Source: JABWBH01 sp964526695 (GTDB taxonomy: Bacteria; Planctomycetota; Phycisphaerae; UBA1845). Taken from it: a stretch of 64,000 nt of DNA. Both the position numbers and the translations under genes were made by a program. The notes beneath the pieces were generated by a model, which worked only from the letters and a program-made list of their open reading frames with translations, ran no database searches and was not told the origin of the DNA. Below are positions 7,267 to 15,578 of the stretch, piece by piece (the stretch's first letter is position 1; the number at the start of each line of letters is the position of its first letter). The stretch covers positions 1-64,000 of the forward strand of contig CAZGJA010000139.1 of assembly GCA_964526695.1 (NCBI GenBank). Direction: 5' to 3'.

Positions 7267-7674
7267 ATGCTTGAATCGTACCAGATCATCGCCATTTGCG
7301 TCCTCGGCGTCGCCCTGGCCTCGGCGGCGGCGCTGATCGTCGCGCACGTCATCGGTCCGTCCCGTCGAGGGAGCGTTAAGGACCAGCCGTTTGAGTCGGG
7401 CATGCCCGTCGTGCATGACGTGCAGCGCCGGTTCAACATCCGCTTCTACATCGTCGCGATGCTCTTCCTGCTGTTCGACGTGGAAATCGTCTTCATGTGG
7501 CCTTGGGCGGAGGCGTTCTACCAGAGCTGCGTCAGCCCGGCCGGGTCGATCGTCGTGGACGATGGCACGGTGGCGACGAAGGGTTTCTTGCTGTTCGGCA
7601 TGGGCATGTTTTTCGCGCTGCTGCTGCTGGGTCTGGTCTATGAGTGGAAGAAGGGGGCGTTCGAATGGGACTAG
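7267..7674 (+). CDS. nuoA: NADH-quinone oxidoreductase subunit A
   Basis: This 135-residue subunit of complex I has three predicted membrane helices: YQIIAICVLGVALASAAALI, FYIVAMLFLLFDVEIVFMW and FLLFGMGMFFALLLLGLVY. The conserved acidic segment FLLFDVEIVF in helix 2 and the preceding QRRFNIRFY block are diagnostic. NuoA sits in the membrane arm next to NuoJ, NuoK and NuoH, at the junction with the peripheral arm. The ATG at 7267 gives a family-typical length; in-frame codons upstream would add an unlikely 41-residue extension. It overlaps nuoB by 10 bp, so translation is probably coupled. Confidence 0.93.
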   Translation: MLESYQIIAICVLGVALASAAALIVAHVIGPSRRGSVKDQPFESGMPVVHDVQRRFNIRFYIVAMLFLLFDVEIVFMWPWAEAFYQSCVSPAGSIVVDDGTVATKGFLLFGMGMFFALLLLGLVYEWKKGAFEWD

Positions 7675-8267
7675 CGCCCGTTGAGTCTTCGTTTACGCGT
7701 GGGTCGGAGTTCTCGCTCAGTCGGCTCGACTACTTCACGGACCTCTTCAAGAAGTACGGGATCAACTGGGCGCGCAAGTACTCGCTGTGGCCGATGCCGT
7801 TCGGCACGGCCTGCTGCGGGATCGAGCTGATGGCGGTCGGCGCGTCCCGCTACGACATCGGGCGGTTCGGCGCGGAGGCGATGCGTTTCACGCCGCGACA
7901 GTGCGACCTGCTGATCGTCGCCGGCCGCGTGGCGATCAAGATGCTGCCCGTTCTGCAGCGCACGTACAAGCAGATGGCCGAGCCGAAGTGGGTGATCAGC
8001 ATGGGTGCCTGCGCGAGCACCGGCGGCGTGTTCGACACGTATGCGGTGGTGCAGGGGATCGATCAGTTTCTGCCGGTGGACGTGTATATTCCCGGCTGCC
8101 CGCCGAGGCCTGAGACGATTCTCGAAGGGCTGATGGCGATCCAGCGGATCGTGGAGAACGACGGCGTGAAGGGCAGCACGCAGCGCGGCCGCGGGCTGGG
8201 GATGGTGGTGGATGCGCCGGTGCGCGTGCCGGTGGCGCTGAATGTTGAGCGGGCCGCGAGCAACTGA
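7665..8267 (+). CDS. nuoB: NADH-quinone oxidoreductase subunit B
   Basis: This 200-residue peripheral-arm subunit should bind the terminal [4Fe-4S] cluster N2, which passes electrons to quinone. The cluster ligands are visible: the tandem Cys pair in FGTACCGIELMA, the Cys in SMGACAS and the Cys in IPGCPPRPE. The start at 7665 overlaps the end of nuoA; an ATG 21 bp upstream (7644) is less likely. The C-terminal ~25 residues are a low-similarity extension. The next gene, nuoC, is separated by a 135-bp repeat element. Confidence 0.95.
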   Translation: MGLAPVESSFTRGSEFSLSRLDYFTDLFKKYGINWARKYSLWPMPFGTACCGIELMAVGASRYDIGRFGAEAMRFTPRQCDLLIVAGRVAIKMLPVLQRTYKQMAEPKWVISMGACASTGGVFDTYAVVQGIDQFLPVDVYIPGCPPRPETILEGLMAIQRIVENDGVKGSTQRGRGLGMVVDAPVRVPVALNVERAASN

Positions 8268-8268
8268 G

Positions 8269-8398
8269 CGAGCCGCGGACTTCAGTCCGCGCGGACGCTC
8301 GATTGCTCGTGTCGTGTCAAACCCGAGCTTGACGCAAGGCTCGCTGCCAACGGAGTCATTCAGGACGGATATCCGCGCGGACTGAAATCCGCGGCTCG
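8269..8398. repeat. Inverted palindromic repeat pair between nuoB and nuoC
   Basis: The left end reads GAGCCGCGGACTTCAGTCCG and contains the palindrome GCGGAC-TTCA-GTCCGC (8275-8290). The right end carries the inverted counterpart GCGGAC-TGAA-ATCCGC followed by GGCTCGC (8377-8398). The ~130-bp unit therefore has inverted ends, like a small non-autonomous element or a REP pair. It fills nearly the whole nuoB-nuoC gap and could fold into a hairpin in the operon mRNA. Confidence 0.75.
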
Positions 8399-8402
8399 CA
8401 GC

Positions 8403-8939
8403 ATGAACGCGAAATCACAACAGGTCGTCGCAGCCTTGACGGAGCGATTTCCGGACATCGCCTTCGCGCCGTCTGCGCTGGCAGCGACGAAGCGACCGGA
8501 GGATGAGCAGACGTGCGTGCGCGTGCCGGCAGAGCGGCTGGTGGAGGTGATGGAGTTTCTGTGCGACGATCCGCGCTGCCGTTTTGAGCAGCTTTGCGAT
8601 CTGACGTGCGTGGATTACCTGAACTTTCCGAAGGCGCGCGACCGGTTTGGCGTGACGTACTCGCTGCTGTCGCTTTCGCTGGAGCAGCGGATCTGGGCGA
8701 AGTGCTTTGTGAACGATCCCGATCCGGAAGTGCCGAGCGTGACGGGCATCTGGAAGGGCGCGGAGTGGATGGAGCGCGAGGTGTATGACCTCTTCGGCGT
8801 GCGATTTACGAATCACCCCGACCTTCGGCGGATCATGACGTGGGAGGGCTTCAAGGCGCATCCGCTGAGAAAAGACTACCCGCTTCGAGGCCGGGGCGAG
8901 CGGGAGGATTACACGGTGGTGACGACGGAGAGCGCGTGA
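8403..8939 (+). CDS. nuoC: NADH-quinone oxidoreductase subunit C
   Basis: This 178-residue subunit of the complex I hydrogenase-like module contacts NuoD in the peripheral arm. The C-terminal signature is clear: GAEWMEREVYDLFGVRFTNH, then LRRIMTWEGFKAHPLRKDYP and LRGRGE. The N-terminal half has the expected strand QLCDLTCVDYL. It is a separate gene here, not fused to nuoD as in some enterobacteria. The ATG at 8403 lies just after the repeat pair, and no strong Shine-Dalgarno sequence is visible. Confidence 0.93.
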   Translation: MNAKSQQVVAALTERFPDIAFAPSALAATKRPEDEQTCVRVPAERLVEVMEFLCDDPRCRFEQLCDLTCVDYLNFPKARDRFGVTYSLLSLSLEQRIWAKCFVNDPDPEVPSVTGIWKGAEWMEREVYDLFGVRFTNHPDLRRIMTWEGFKAHPLRKDYPLRGRGEREDYTVVTTESA

Positions 8940-9054
8940 GGGACTGGAGCCAGGGGTCGGCCATCAGTGCTGCGACCATCAGAGATCGACAGGGCGGTGG
9001 TAACTAGTTCGTTAATGATGGGGCTTACAGAGGGCACTCTTTCTGAAGCCAACA
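8940..9054. other. Start of the enlarged nuoC-nuoD gap
   Basis: nuoC and nuoD are about 710 bp apart, which is unusual for this operon. The first 115 bp hold no gene that I can support. The rest contains two weak small reading frames listed separately. Confidence 0.4.
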
Positions 9055-9321
9055 GTGAAGTCGCCAAAGATCAAAGCGAGTTTGCAGAAGGAGAACCTCC
9101 GCGCGGCCAGGCAACGACGCCGCCGCGAAGTTGCGGAGGAACTCGAAGCCCTGCGGAACGCGAGACGAAGCGAACGCTTCGCAGCCGCGTGGCGTATGAC
9201 TGAGTTGATGCACTACGTTGAAATCGGCGGGCGCCGTATGCCTCGCCTGAATCGGCGTGTCGCTGGGCTCTGGAAGCGTACGCCGAAGGGGCTTCGGCTT
9301 GTTCGGCGGATCATGGCCTGA
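9055..9321 (+). CDS. Hypothetical small basic protein
   Basis: This 88-residue frame starts with GTG. It is Arg-rich with a helical, amphipathic look (REVAEELEALRNARR). I recognise no family. There is no good ribosome binding site, and the frame may be a GC-driven accident. It lies between nuoC and nuoD on the operon strand. Confidence 0.25.
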   Translation: MKSPKIKASLQKENLRAARQRRRREVAEELEALRNARRSERFAAAWRMTELMHYVEIGGRRMPRLNRRVAGLWKRTPKGLRLVRRIMA

Positions 9322-9337
9322 CGATTGTGCCGGATGT

Positions 9338-9655
9338 GTGGTCAACAAGAGAGTCTATACTTTGCGGACCATACGATCTCGTTGGGGTCATTCTCGGAAT
9401 CAGGTACTTGGCCGCTGGCCAGGCCTCGCCATCTTCCCGCTCATCGGGACTCGGTGGTATCTGGACGGGGATATCGCCGGCGTATGGTTGCTGGCAACCC
9501 TCTTGATCGTTGTCGTGGTCGCCAGCTTTTGGCTTCCGACCCATCGCGGTGAAGGCGACATGCGTCTGACACAGTGGGAATTCATACAAGATGCAAGGCA
9601 GCACGACCGGCGGCATGATGCTCGGAGTGCCTTGAAGTTTCGGAATGCAAGATGA
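9338..9655 (+). CDS. Small membrane protein, stop overlapping nuoD start
   Basis: From a GTG at 9338 this frame encodes 105 residues. Two hydrophobic stretches, LAIFPLIG and VWLLATLLIVVVVASFW, suggest one or two membrane helices, followed by a charged tail. Its TGA overlaps the nuoD ATG as ATGA, the usual sign of translational coupling, which is the best evidence that it is real. No family is recognised. The start is uncertain because no clear Shine-Dalgarno sequence precedes it. Confidence 0.4.
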   Translation: MVNKRVYTLRTIRSRWGHSRNQVLGRWPGLAIFPLIGTRWYLDGDIAGVWLLATLLIVVVVASFWLPTHRGEGDMRLTQWEFIQDARQHDRRHDARSALKFRNAR

Positions 9656-10911
9656 CCACTGCAACCTACATCCCGCCTGAGCCCACCACCCTCGCCCCGG
9701 AAGAGCCGGGCGGCGACATGTGGACGCTGAACTTCGGGCCGCAGCACCCGGCCACGCACACGACGCTGCGCCTGGTGCTGGAGCTGGACGGCGAGCGCGT
9801 GCTGAGATGCACGCCGCACATCGGCTACCTGCACAGCGGCTTCGAAAAGCTCGGCGAGCATCTGAATTACAACCAGTACGTGGTCGTGACGGATCGCATG
9901 AACTACGTCTCGCCGATGGCCAACAACCTGGCGTGGCATCATGCCTGCGAGAAGTTGTTCGACATCGAGATCACGCCCCGCTGCAAGGTCATCCGCACGA
10001 TGTGCGCCGAGCTGGCGAGGATTCAGGACCACCTGCTCTGCGCCGGCGCGGCCGCGCTCGACCTCGGCGCGTTCACGGCCTTCCTCTACGGCTTCAACGA
10101 GCGGGAGACGATCTATGACCTGTTCGAGGAGATCTGCGGCGCCCGGTTCACGGTGAGCTACACGCGCGTCGGCGGGTTGATGCAGGACATTCCGCCGGAG
10201 TGGCCCGCGCACGTTAAGGCGTTCTGCAAGCACCTTCCCAAAGCCATCAGCGACGTGGAAACGCTGTTGAACCGCAATCGCATTTTTATCGAGCGAACAC
10301 GCGGCGTCGGCGCGATCGGGCACGACGATGCGATCAACTGGGGTTTGACCGGTCCGTTGGCTAGGTCGGCGGGCGTGCGGCGTGATCTGCGCAAGGACGA
10401 GCCGTACCTGTGCTACGCGGACAACTGGGACGGCAAAGGTTCATCGCCGGTACAGTTCAAGGTTCCCATCGCCACCGAGGGCGACGTGCTCGCACGTTAC
10501 CTCGTGCGGGTGGAGGAAATCAAGCAGTCGTTGGCGATCCTGGAGCAGCTCGCGGACAACATTCCGCCCGGCCCGATCAACGTGCTCCCTGACGACAAGA
10601 AGACGCTGCCCGACAAGCGCGAGGTGTATTTCAGCATCGAAGGGCTGATCCACCACTTCGAGACGATCATGACCAACCGCGGCTTCACGCCGCCGGTGGG
10701 GGAGGCGTACGGCTGCCAGGAAACGGCCAACGGCGAGTTGGGGTTTTATCTGGTCAGCGACGGGGGCAACTGCGCGTATCGTGCAAGATGCCGCCCGCCG
10801 AGTTTCATCAACTACCAATGCTTTCCCAAACTTGTGGAGGGTCATCAGATCAGCGACGTGGTGGCGATTCTGGGCTCGCTGAACATCATTGCGGCGGAGT
10901 TGGATCGGTGA
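9652..10911 (+). CDS. nuoD: NADH-quinone oxidoreductase subunit D
   Basis: This 419-residue protein is the complex I homologue of the [NiFe]-hydrogenase large subunit and helps form the quinone pocket with NuoB. Landmarks are NFGPQHPATHTTLRLV at the start (quinone-site His), IGYLHSGFEKLGE, YNQYVVVTDRMNYVSPM, ELARIQDHLLC, RVGGLMQDIP, the GEAYGCQETANGELGFYLVS block and the end RCRPPSFINYQC..GSLNIIAAELDR. The hydrogenase metal-binding Cys pairs are absent, as normal for NuoD. It overlaps the preceding small frame by 4 bp. Confidence 0.95.
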   Translation: MTTATYIPPEPTTLAPEEPGGDMWTLNFGPQHPATHTTLRLVLELDGERVLRCTPHIGYLHSGFEKLGEHLNYNQYVVVTDRMNYVSPMANNLAWHHACEKLFDIEITPRCKVIRTMCAELARIQDHLLCAGAAALDLGAFTAFLYGFNERETIYDLFEEICGARFTVSYTRVGGLMQDIPPEWPAHVKAFCKHLPKAISDVETLLNRNRIFIERTRGVGAIGHDDAINWGLTGPLARSAGVRRDLRKDEPYLCYADNWDGKGSSPVQFKVPIATEGDVLARYLVRVEEIKQSLAILEQLADNIPPGPINVLPDDKKTLPDKREVYFSIEGLIHHFETIMTNRGFTPPVGEAYGCQETANGELGFYLVSDGGNCAYRARCRPPSFINYQCFPKLVEGHQISDVVAILGSLNIIAAELDR

Positions 10912-10923
10912 GGACGGCCTTGA

Positions 10924-11520
10924 ATGGTACAGCACGTACCCAATATTGAGTGGCATTTTCGAGCCGTGGAAAGAGTCGAGCGACTACTCAAGCAGGTCAC
11001 GTCCGCCCTCGATGATGCCGGGGTTGATTACGCCGTCATCGGCGGCAACGCCGTGGCGACCTGGGTCGCCACGCGCGACGCCGGAGCCATTCGCGCCACC
11101 AAAGACGTGGACATTCTGCTTCGTCGCAGTGACCTGCAGCGCGTAGCGGATGTGCTGGCGCCCTTGGGATTCATCAGCGAGGAAGTCATGGGGATTCCTG
11201 TATTCATGGAGGCGTCCCACCCGCTCCCGAGTCAGGGGGTGCATGTGATCGTCGCCAACGAAAAAGTGCGATCGACTGCTCGCTATGCTGCCCCAGATGT
11301 TCGATCGGCGACCCGTTCCGTCAGCGGACACCTGGTACTGGATCTGCTCCCGCTTGTCCTGATGAAATTGGATGCGTTTCGACTGCGGGATCAGACGCAC
11401 CTCGTGGACATGCTGTCGATCGGCCTGCTGGACGCAAGTTGGAAGGACAAATTGCCAGAGGACTTGCGGCCGCGGTTTGAGCAAGTGCTGGAGGCGTTCG
11501 AGCGGGAAGAGAGGCGATAG
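10924..11520 (+). CDS. AbiEii-like nucleotidyltransferase (copy A)
   Basis: This 198-residue protein has the nucleotidyltransferase core YAVIGGNAVATW followed 19 residues later by KDVDILLRR, i.e. a Gly-Gly loop and D-x-D metal-binding acids. This resembles AbiEii/DUF6036-type nucleotidyltransferases, some of which are toxins. A second core piece, LVLMKLDAFRLRDQTHLVDM, is also typical of that group. A paralogue lies at 23693-24298 with the same N-terminal AVERVERLL helix and the same motifs. It sits 12 bp after nuoD and is followed by a retropepsin-like gene. No partner antitoxin is evident. The substrate is unknown. Confidence 0.75.
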   Translation: MVQHVPNIEWHFRAVERVERLLKQVTSALDDAGVDYAVIGGNAVATWVATRDAGAIRATKDVDILLRRSDLQRVADVLAPLGFISEEVMGIPVFMEASHPLPSQGVHVIVANEKVRSTARYAAPDVRSATRSVSGHLVLDLLPLVLMKLDAFRLRDQTHLVDMLSIGLLDASWKDKLPEDLRPRFEQVLEAFEREERR

Positions 11521-11575
11521 CGACCTACAAGTCGGAATGCAGGATGGCAACCCGTTCCGCAAGTCAAGTTTCAGT

Positions 11576-11950
11576 ATGGGCATCACATACCTCGACATCA
11601 CCGTGAAGCGGCTCCCGTCGGACCCCACCGACGAGACGTTGGAATTCCTGGTCGACACGGGCGCGACGTACACGCTCGCGCCCGCCGAGGTGCTCACGCG
11701 CCTGGGGATCCAGCCGCACCGGTCGTTGACCGTCACGCCGGCGGACGGGCCGAAGACTTCGCGTCCGACGGGCGGGGCGTATTTCGAGTGCCAGGGCGTG
11801 GGTGGCGCCGCGCCCGTGCTGTTCGGTCAACCGGGCGATGCGAACCTGCTCTGCGCCACGGCTCTGGAGTCGATGGGCATGAGGATCGATCCGTTGTCGA
11901 GGAACCTGCGACAGCTTCCGGCGATGCTCGCGCGACTTTCCATTCCCTGA
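11576..11950 (+). CDS. Retropepsin-like aspartic protease (copy A)
   Basis: This 124-residue, single-domain protein has the catalytic motif FLVDTGATYT (D27-T-G-A) and the later hydrophobic segment NLLCATALESMGMRIDP, which corresponds to the second signature of clan AA proteases. Such proteins act as dimers, each chain giving one Asp. A Cys replaces the usual Gly of the second signature (LLGATTLEAMG in copy B at 19544). An alternative ATG at 11537 would add 13 residues. It lies between nucleotidyltransferase A and nuoE, 11 bp before the latter. The substrate is unknown. Confidence 0.75.
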   Translation: MGITYLDITVKRLPSDPTDETLEFLVDTGATYTLAPAEVLTRLGIQPHRSLTVTPADGPKTSRPTGGAYFECQGVGGAAPVLFGQPGDANLLCATALESMGMRIDPLSRNLRQLPAMLARLSIP

Positions 11951-11961
11951 CGGAACGACGT

Positions 11962-12612
11962 ATGTCTTGGATAGCCATTGATCGTAACCAACCCGCCTTC
12001 CCGAAAGACGCGACGCCGATCCTCTCTGAGCCGGTGCGCGAGAAGATTCGCTCGTTCTTCCCGCGCTACGCCACCAAGCGCGCCGTGCTCCTGCCGGCGC
12101 TGCACGTCGTGCAGGACGCGCTCGGGCACGTGCCTCACCAGGCCATGAAGGAGATCGCCGACCTGCTGGAGATTCACCCTTCGGAGGTCATGGACACGAT
12201 CTCGTTCTACACGCACTTCTGGACGCATCCGAAAGGCAGGAAGGTGATCGTCGCGTGCCGCAGCATCTCCTGCGAGGCGCTCGGCGGGCAGCGTGTGATC
12301 GACGCCGTCAAGGGGCATCTGAAAGTCGCGGAGCATGGCACGACCTCCGACGGTCGATACAGCTTCATGACCGAGGAGTGCCTCGCCGGTTGCGACCATG
12401 CCCCCTGTCTGCTGATCGGCGAGCGGCTGCACAAGCAGGTGAAGGCCGAGGATGTGCCCCGTTTGCTGGCTGACGATTTCAACGATCGTATCACGGCGCC
12501 GCGCAGCGATTTGTTCGATGCGCCGGCCTCCCGGATCGGGACGGACGTTTCGGAGTCAAAGCCACCCGCGATCGGGCGGACGAGCGACGTTCAAGAGATG
12601 CGCGAAGCATGA
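11962..12612 (+). CDS. nuoE: NADH-quinone oxidoreductase subunit E
   Basis: This 216-residue thioredoxin-fold subunit of the NADH-input module should carry [2Fe-2S] cluster N1a. The ligands are visible as VACRSISCEALG (C-x4-C) and EECLAGCDHAP (C-x3-C). The N-terminal helical bundle reads LLPALHVVQDALGHVP and MDTISFYTHF. The ~50 residues after VPRLLADDF are an extra low-complexity tail rich in Asp, Ser and Pro. It works with NuoF, whose gene follows after one inserted gene. Confidence 0.93.
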   Translation: MSWIAIDRNQPAFPKDATPILSEPVREKIRSFFPRYATKRAVLLPALHVVQDALGHVPHQAMKEIADLLEIHPSEVMDTISFYTHFWTHPKGRKVIVACRSISCEALGGQRVIDAVKGHLKVAEHGTTSDGRYSFMTEECLAGCDHAPCLLIGERLHKQVKAEDVPRLLADDFNDRITAPRSDLFDAPASRIGTDVSESKPPAIGRTSDVQEMREA

Positions 12613-12639
12613 CCGGCTGCAAGGACGGGACCAGGCGCG

Positions 12640-13929
12640 ATGAGCGGGGCGGGCGGAATCGAACCAGGCGGCGCGCCGCTGCCACCTCCGGCACAACCGC
12701 CGGCCTGGTGGCGGCGGGATTGGACGGCGCGCGAGGTTCTGGCGGGGCTGAAGGCGCGGCCGGCGTGGGTGGCGCTGGCGGGGCTTTACGCATTCTGCCT
12801 CCTGTTTCCAAGCTATCCCTTCACGTCGCTGACGCGCGTTTTGGAGGCAGAGGGGAATCCGCTCGTCGCTCAGGCGCAATCGTGGTGGTCGGGCCGGCTG
12901 GATCTGCCGGAGCGGCTCTGGGACACGGCGCTGTTCAACGAGCGCGTGTATGCGGTGCAGCCGCCGGCGTACTCACTTCTGGCGGCCGCGGTGTTGCCCT
13001 GGTCGCCGGAAGGAGTGCCGCGGTGGGTGTTCGTCATGCTGCTGGCGCTGCCGGCGCCGGCGCTGGCGTTCGTCTTGTTTCGCCGGCGCGTGCCGCGGTT
13101 GGCGACCGCCGTTGTGCTGACGGTTGGACTGGTCTGCGGGACATCGCTGGCGCCGGTGCTGGTCCAGTCGCTGACGAGCGGCAACGTGTACACCGTCAGC
13201 GTGGCGATTTCGGCCATCTGCCAGCTCATCTTTTTGGGCGAGTTCTTCGGCAAGCGGCGAGTCTGGCTGATGGGGTCGGCGCTGGCCGTCTCGACATGGG
13301 CGAGACAACTGACTTTGTTCTACCTGTTGCCGTTTGCCTGGGCCGCCTGGCACGGAGAGGGCACGCGATGGCGGCGCATGTGGGTTGCGGCGGGCATGAC
13401 GGTCGTTGCGGCGGCGCTGCCGATGACGCTGAACACTCTGAAATTCGGGCATCCGCTCGAGTTCGGATACCAGTATCTCTACGTCGAGCGGGACGACCCG
13501 ATCGCGCAGGACGCCTCGCATGGCGTCTTCGCGACCCGGTTCATTCCGCGAAACCTCTACTACATGAACCTCGGTTTGCCGGTGATGCGCCACTATCCGC
13601 GCGGCGACCGGCTCGAAGCCAACAGCGAGTGCACGGGCATCTGGTGGACCTCGCCAATCCTGGCGCTCCTGCTTCTGCGTGCGCGAGCGATCTGGCAGAG
13701 GCCGGAGCATCGCGTGCTGCTGGCGGCCGCGGCGATTGCGTTCGCCGCGTTGACGCTGTATCACGCGACGGGACGCTCGCAGTACGGGCACAACCGTTAT
13801 TCGCTGGATTACCCGCCGGCCATGTTTGCGGTTCTCGCGCCGCAGATGGAGCGCGGACGATGGCCGTGGATCGGGGCCGCGTGCGTCCTGTGGAGCGCGG
13901 TGTACTTCTGTCGGCTGATCGCAGTTTGA
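12640..13929 (+). CDS. Polytopic membrane protein, GT-C glycosyltransferase-like
   Basis: This 429-residue protein has about nine predicted membrane helices spread over its length. The first luminal loop after helix 1 contains SLTRVLEAEGNPLVAQAQSW and DTALFNERVYAVQPPAYSLL, the kind of acidic loop and following segment seen in GT-C dolichyl/undecaprenyl-phosphate-mannose-type transferases. The N-terminus is cytosolic and Pro-rich. I cannot name a specific family. It could instead be an unrelated multi-pass protein. It is inserted between nuoE and nuoF, 27 bp after nuoE, with no known link to complex I. Confidence 0.6.
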   Translation: MSGAGGIEPGGAPLPPPAQPPAWWRRDWTAREVLAGLKARPAWVALAGLYAFCLLFPSYPFTSLTRVLEAEGNPLVAQAQSWWSGRLDLPERLWDTALFNERVYAVQPPAYSLLAAAVLPWSPEGVPRWVFVMLLALPAPALAFVLFRRRVPRLATAVVLTVGLVCGTSLAPVLVQSLTSGNVYTVSVAISAICQLIFLGEFFGKRRVWLMGSALAVSTWARQLTLFYLLPFAWAAWHGEGTRWRRMWVAAGMTVVAAALPMTLNTLKFGHPLEFGYQYLYVERDDPIAQDASHGVFATRFIPRNLYYMNLGLPVMRHYPRGDRLEANSECTGIWWTSPILALLLLRARAIWQRPEHRVLLAAAAIAFAALTLYHATGRSQYGHNRYSLDYPPAMFAVLAPQMERGRWPWIGAACVLWSAVYFCRLIAV

Positions 13930-13957
13930 GAGGGCGCGAGGGCTTGTTGAGCTGATC

Positions 13958-15265
13958 ATGTCGAACTACGAACCCATTCTGCTGCGCAACGTCGGCGTCG
14001 AAGGCTCGCGCACGCTCAGCGTGTACGAGTCGCGCGGCGGCTATCAGGCCGCGCGCAAGGCGCTGAAGATGACGCCGGACGAAATCATCGAGGAAGTCAA
14101 GAAGGCCAACCTCCGCGGTCGCGGCGGCGCGGGCTTTCCGGCCGGCATGAAGTGGAGCTTCCTGCCGAAGGATCGGAAGGTGACGTACCTGTGCGTCAAC
14201 GGCGACGAAAGCGAGCCGCCGACGTTCTCCAATCGCGTGCTGATGGAGAACGACCCGCATCAGCTCATCGAGGGCATCATCATCGCCGCCTACGCGGTGC
14301 AGGCACAGGTCGCGTACGTCTATCTTCGCGTCGAGTTCCACGAGCCGTTTCACATTCTGCAGCGCGCGGTGGATGAGGCCTATGCGAAGGGCTATCTCGG
14401 CAAGAGAGTTTTCGGCAGCGATTTCAACGTCGAGGTGTACCTGCACCGCGGCGCGGGGGCGTACGTCTGCGGCGAGGAGACGGGCCTGATCGAATCGCTG
14501 GAAGGCAAGCGCGGCTGGCCTCGGATCAAGCCGCCGTTTCCCGCGATCGAAGGGCTTTTCCGCAAGCCGACCATCGTCAACAACGTGGAGACGCTGTGCA
14601 ACGTGCCGCACATCATCGAGCGCGGCGCGGCGTGGTTCACGTCGATCGGCCCGGCGCACAGCAGCGGTCCGAAGCTGATGTGCATCAGCGGACCGGTGAA
14701 GAAGCCGGGATGTTACGAATGGTCGATGGACATCACCGCCAAGGAGTTGATTGAGGATCCGCGCTTCGGCGGCGGCATGCGCGACGGCCGGAAGGTCAAG
14801 TGCGTGTTGCCCGGCGGCATCTCGATGGGCGCGCTCACCGCCGACGAGTTGCACATGAAGATGGACTTCGAGGATCCGCGGAAGTTCGGGCTGCTGGGAC
14901 TCGGCACGGCCGCAGCGGTGGTGATCGACGAGAGCGTGGATATCCGCGTGGTGCTGCGCAACCTCGCGCGGTTCTACGCGATGGAATCGTGCGGCCAATG
15001 CACGCAGTGCCGCGAGGGCACAAGCTGGATGTACAAGATCGCCGACCGCATCGCACGCGGGGCGGGGCGGCTGGAGGATCTCGACCTGCTCACGCAGACG
15101 GCGCGCAACATGGGCATGATGCCAGGCCTGTCGATCTGCGGCCTGCCGGATGGCGCGACCTACCCGATTGAGACGGTGGTGAAGAAGTTCCGCGCGGAGC
15201 TGGAGCGGCATATCCAGGCGCAAGCGCCTGAGGCGGTGAAGCGGGCGCTGGCGGTGGTGGGTTGA
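13958..15265 (+). CDS. nuoF: NADH-quinone oxidoreductase subunit F
   Basis: This 435-residue subunit oxidises NADH, binding NADH, FMN and [4Fe-4S] cluster N3. Visible motifs are RGRGGAGFPAGMKW (FMN/NADH), VNGDESEPPTFSNR, HRGAGAYVCGEETGLIESLE and the cluster ligands ESCGQCTQCREGT plus SICGLPDGA. The nucleotide-binding block reads VNGDESEPPTFSNR where most relatives have CNADESEPGTFKDR, a mild divergence that keeps the acidic residues. The start at 13958 is family-like. Confidence 0.95.
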   Translation: MSNYEPILLRNVGVEGSRTLSVYESRGGYQAARKALKMTPDEIIEEVKKANLRGRGGAGFPAGMKWSFLPKDRKVTYLCVNGDESEPPTFSNRVLMENDPHQLIEGIIIAAYAVQAQVAYVYLRVEFHEPFHILQRAVDEAYAKGYLGKRVFGSDFNVEVYLHRGAGAYVCGEETGLIESLEGKRGWPRIKPPFPAIEGLFRKPTIVNNVETLCNVPHIIERGAAWFTSIGPAHSSGPKLMCISGPVKKPGCYEWSMDITAKELIEDPRFGGGMRDGRKVKCVLPGGISMGALTADELHMKMDFEDPRKFGLLGLGTAAAVVIDESVDIRVVLRNLARFYAMESCGQCTQCREGTSWMYKIADRIARGAGRLEDLDLLTQTARNMGMMPGLSICGLPDGATYPIETVVKKFRAELERHIQAQAPEAVKRALAVVG

Positions 15266-15362
15266 ATCGGAGCTACTAGGGCTGGGTTGACTGCGATATT
15301 GATGCAAGGCGCTGACTACCCTGCGCCGCAACGGGCATCCAGATTTGATGGAAGTGTGCCAT

Positions 15363-15578
15363 ATGCCACGAACCGTCCAGATTCAGTTACCTGAGAAGGT
15401 GGCGGACGAGCTCAAGCGGGCGATCGCCGAGGGCTGGTTCCGCAGTGAGGAGGAGTTGGTTCTGACAGCGGTGCGAGACTACCTGGGCCGCCGCCAACAT
15501 GAATGGATGGAGGAGTTCCATCGAGAAGACATCGCCTGGGCGCTTTCTCAAAAGGGAAAGGCGGCGGGGAATTGTTAG
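15363..15578 (+). CDS. Ribbon-helix-helix antitoxin
   Basis: This 71-residue protein has a short N-terminal strand (TVQIQLPEKV) and two helices (ADELKRAIAEG and SEEELVLTAVRDYLGRR), the pattern of CopG/ParD-type antitoxins. The start at 15363 is chosen over an ATG at 15345 because MPRTVQIQLP is the family-like N-terminus. Its end overlaps the PIN toxin start by about 7 bp. It should bind DNA as a dimer and neutralise the toxin. Confidence 0.8.
   Translation: MPRTVQIQLPEKVADELKRAIAEGWFRSEEELVLTAVRDYLGRRQHEWMEEFHREDIAWALSQKGKAAGNC

Noticed and set aside
12609..13955. 448-residue plus-strand frame overlapping the GT-C-like gene
   Set aside because: Its composition is Gly/Ala/Arg low-complexity, whereas the other frame has regular membrane helices and a better start.
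13541..15331. 596-residue minus-strand frame opposite nuoF
   Set aside because: It is antisense to nuoF, lacks motifs and is Arg/His-rich as expected from the complement of GC-rich codons.
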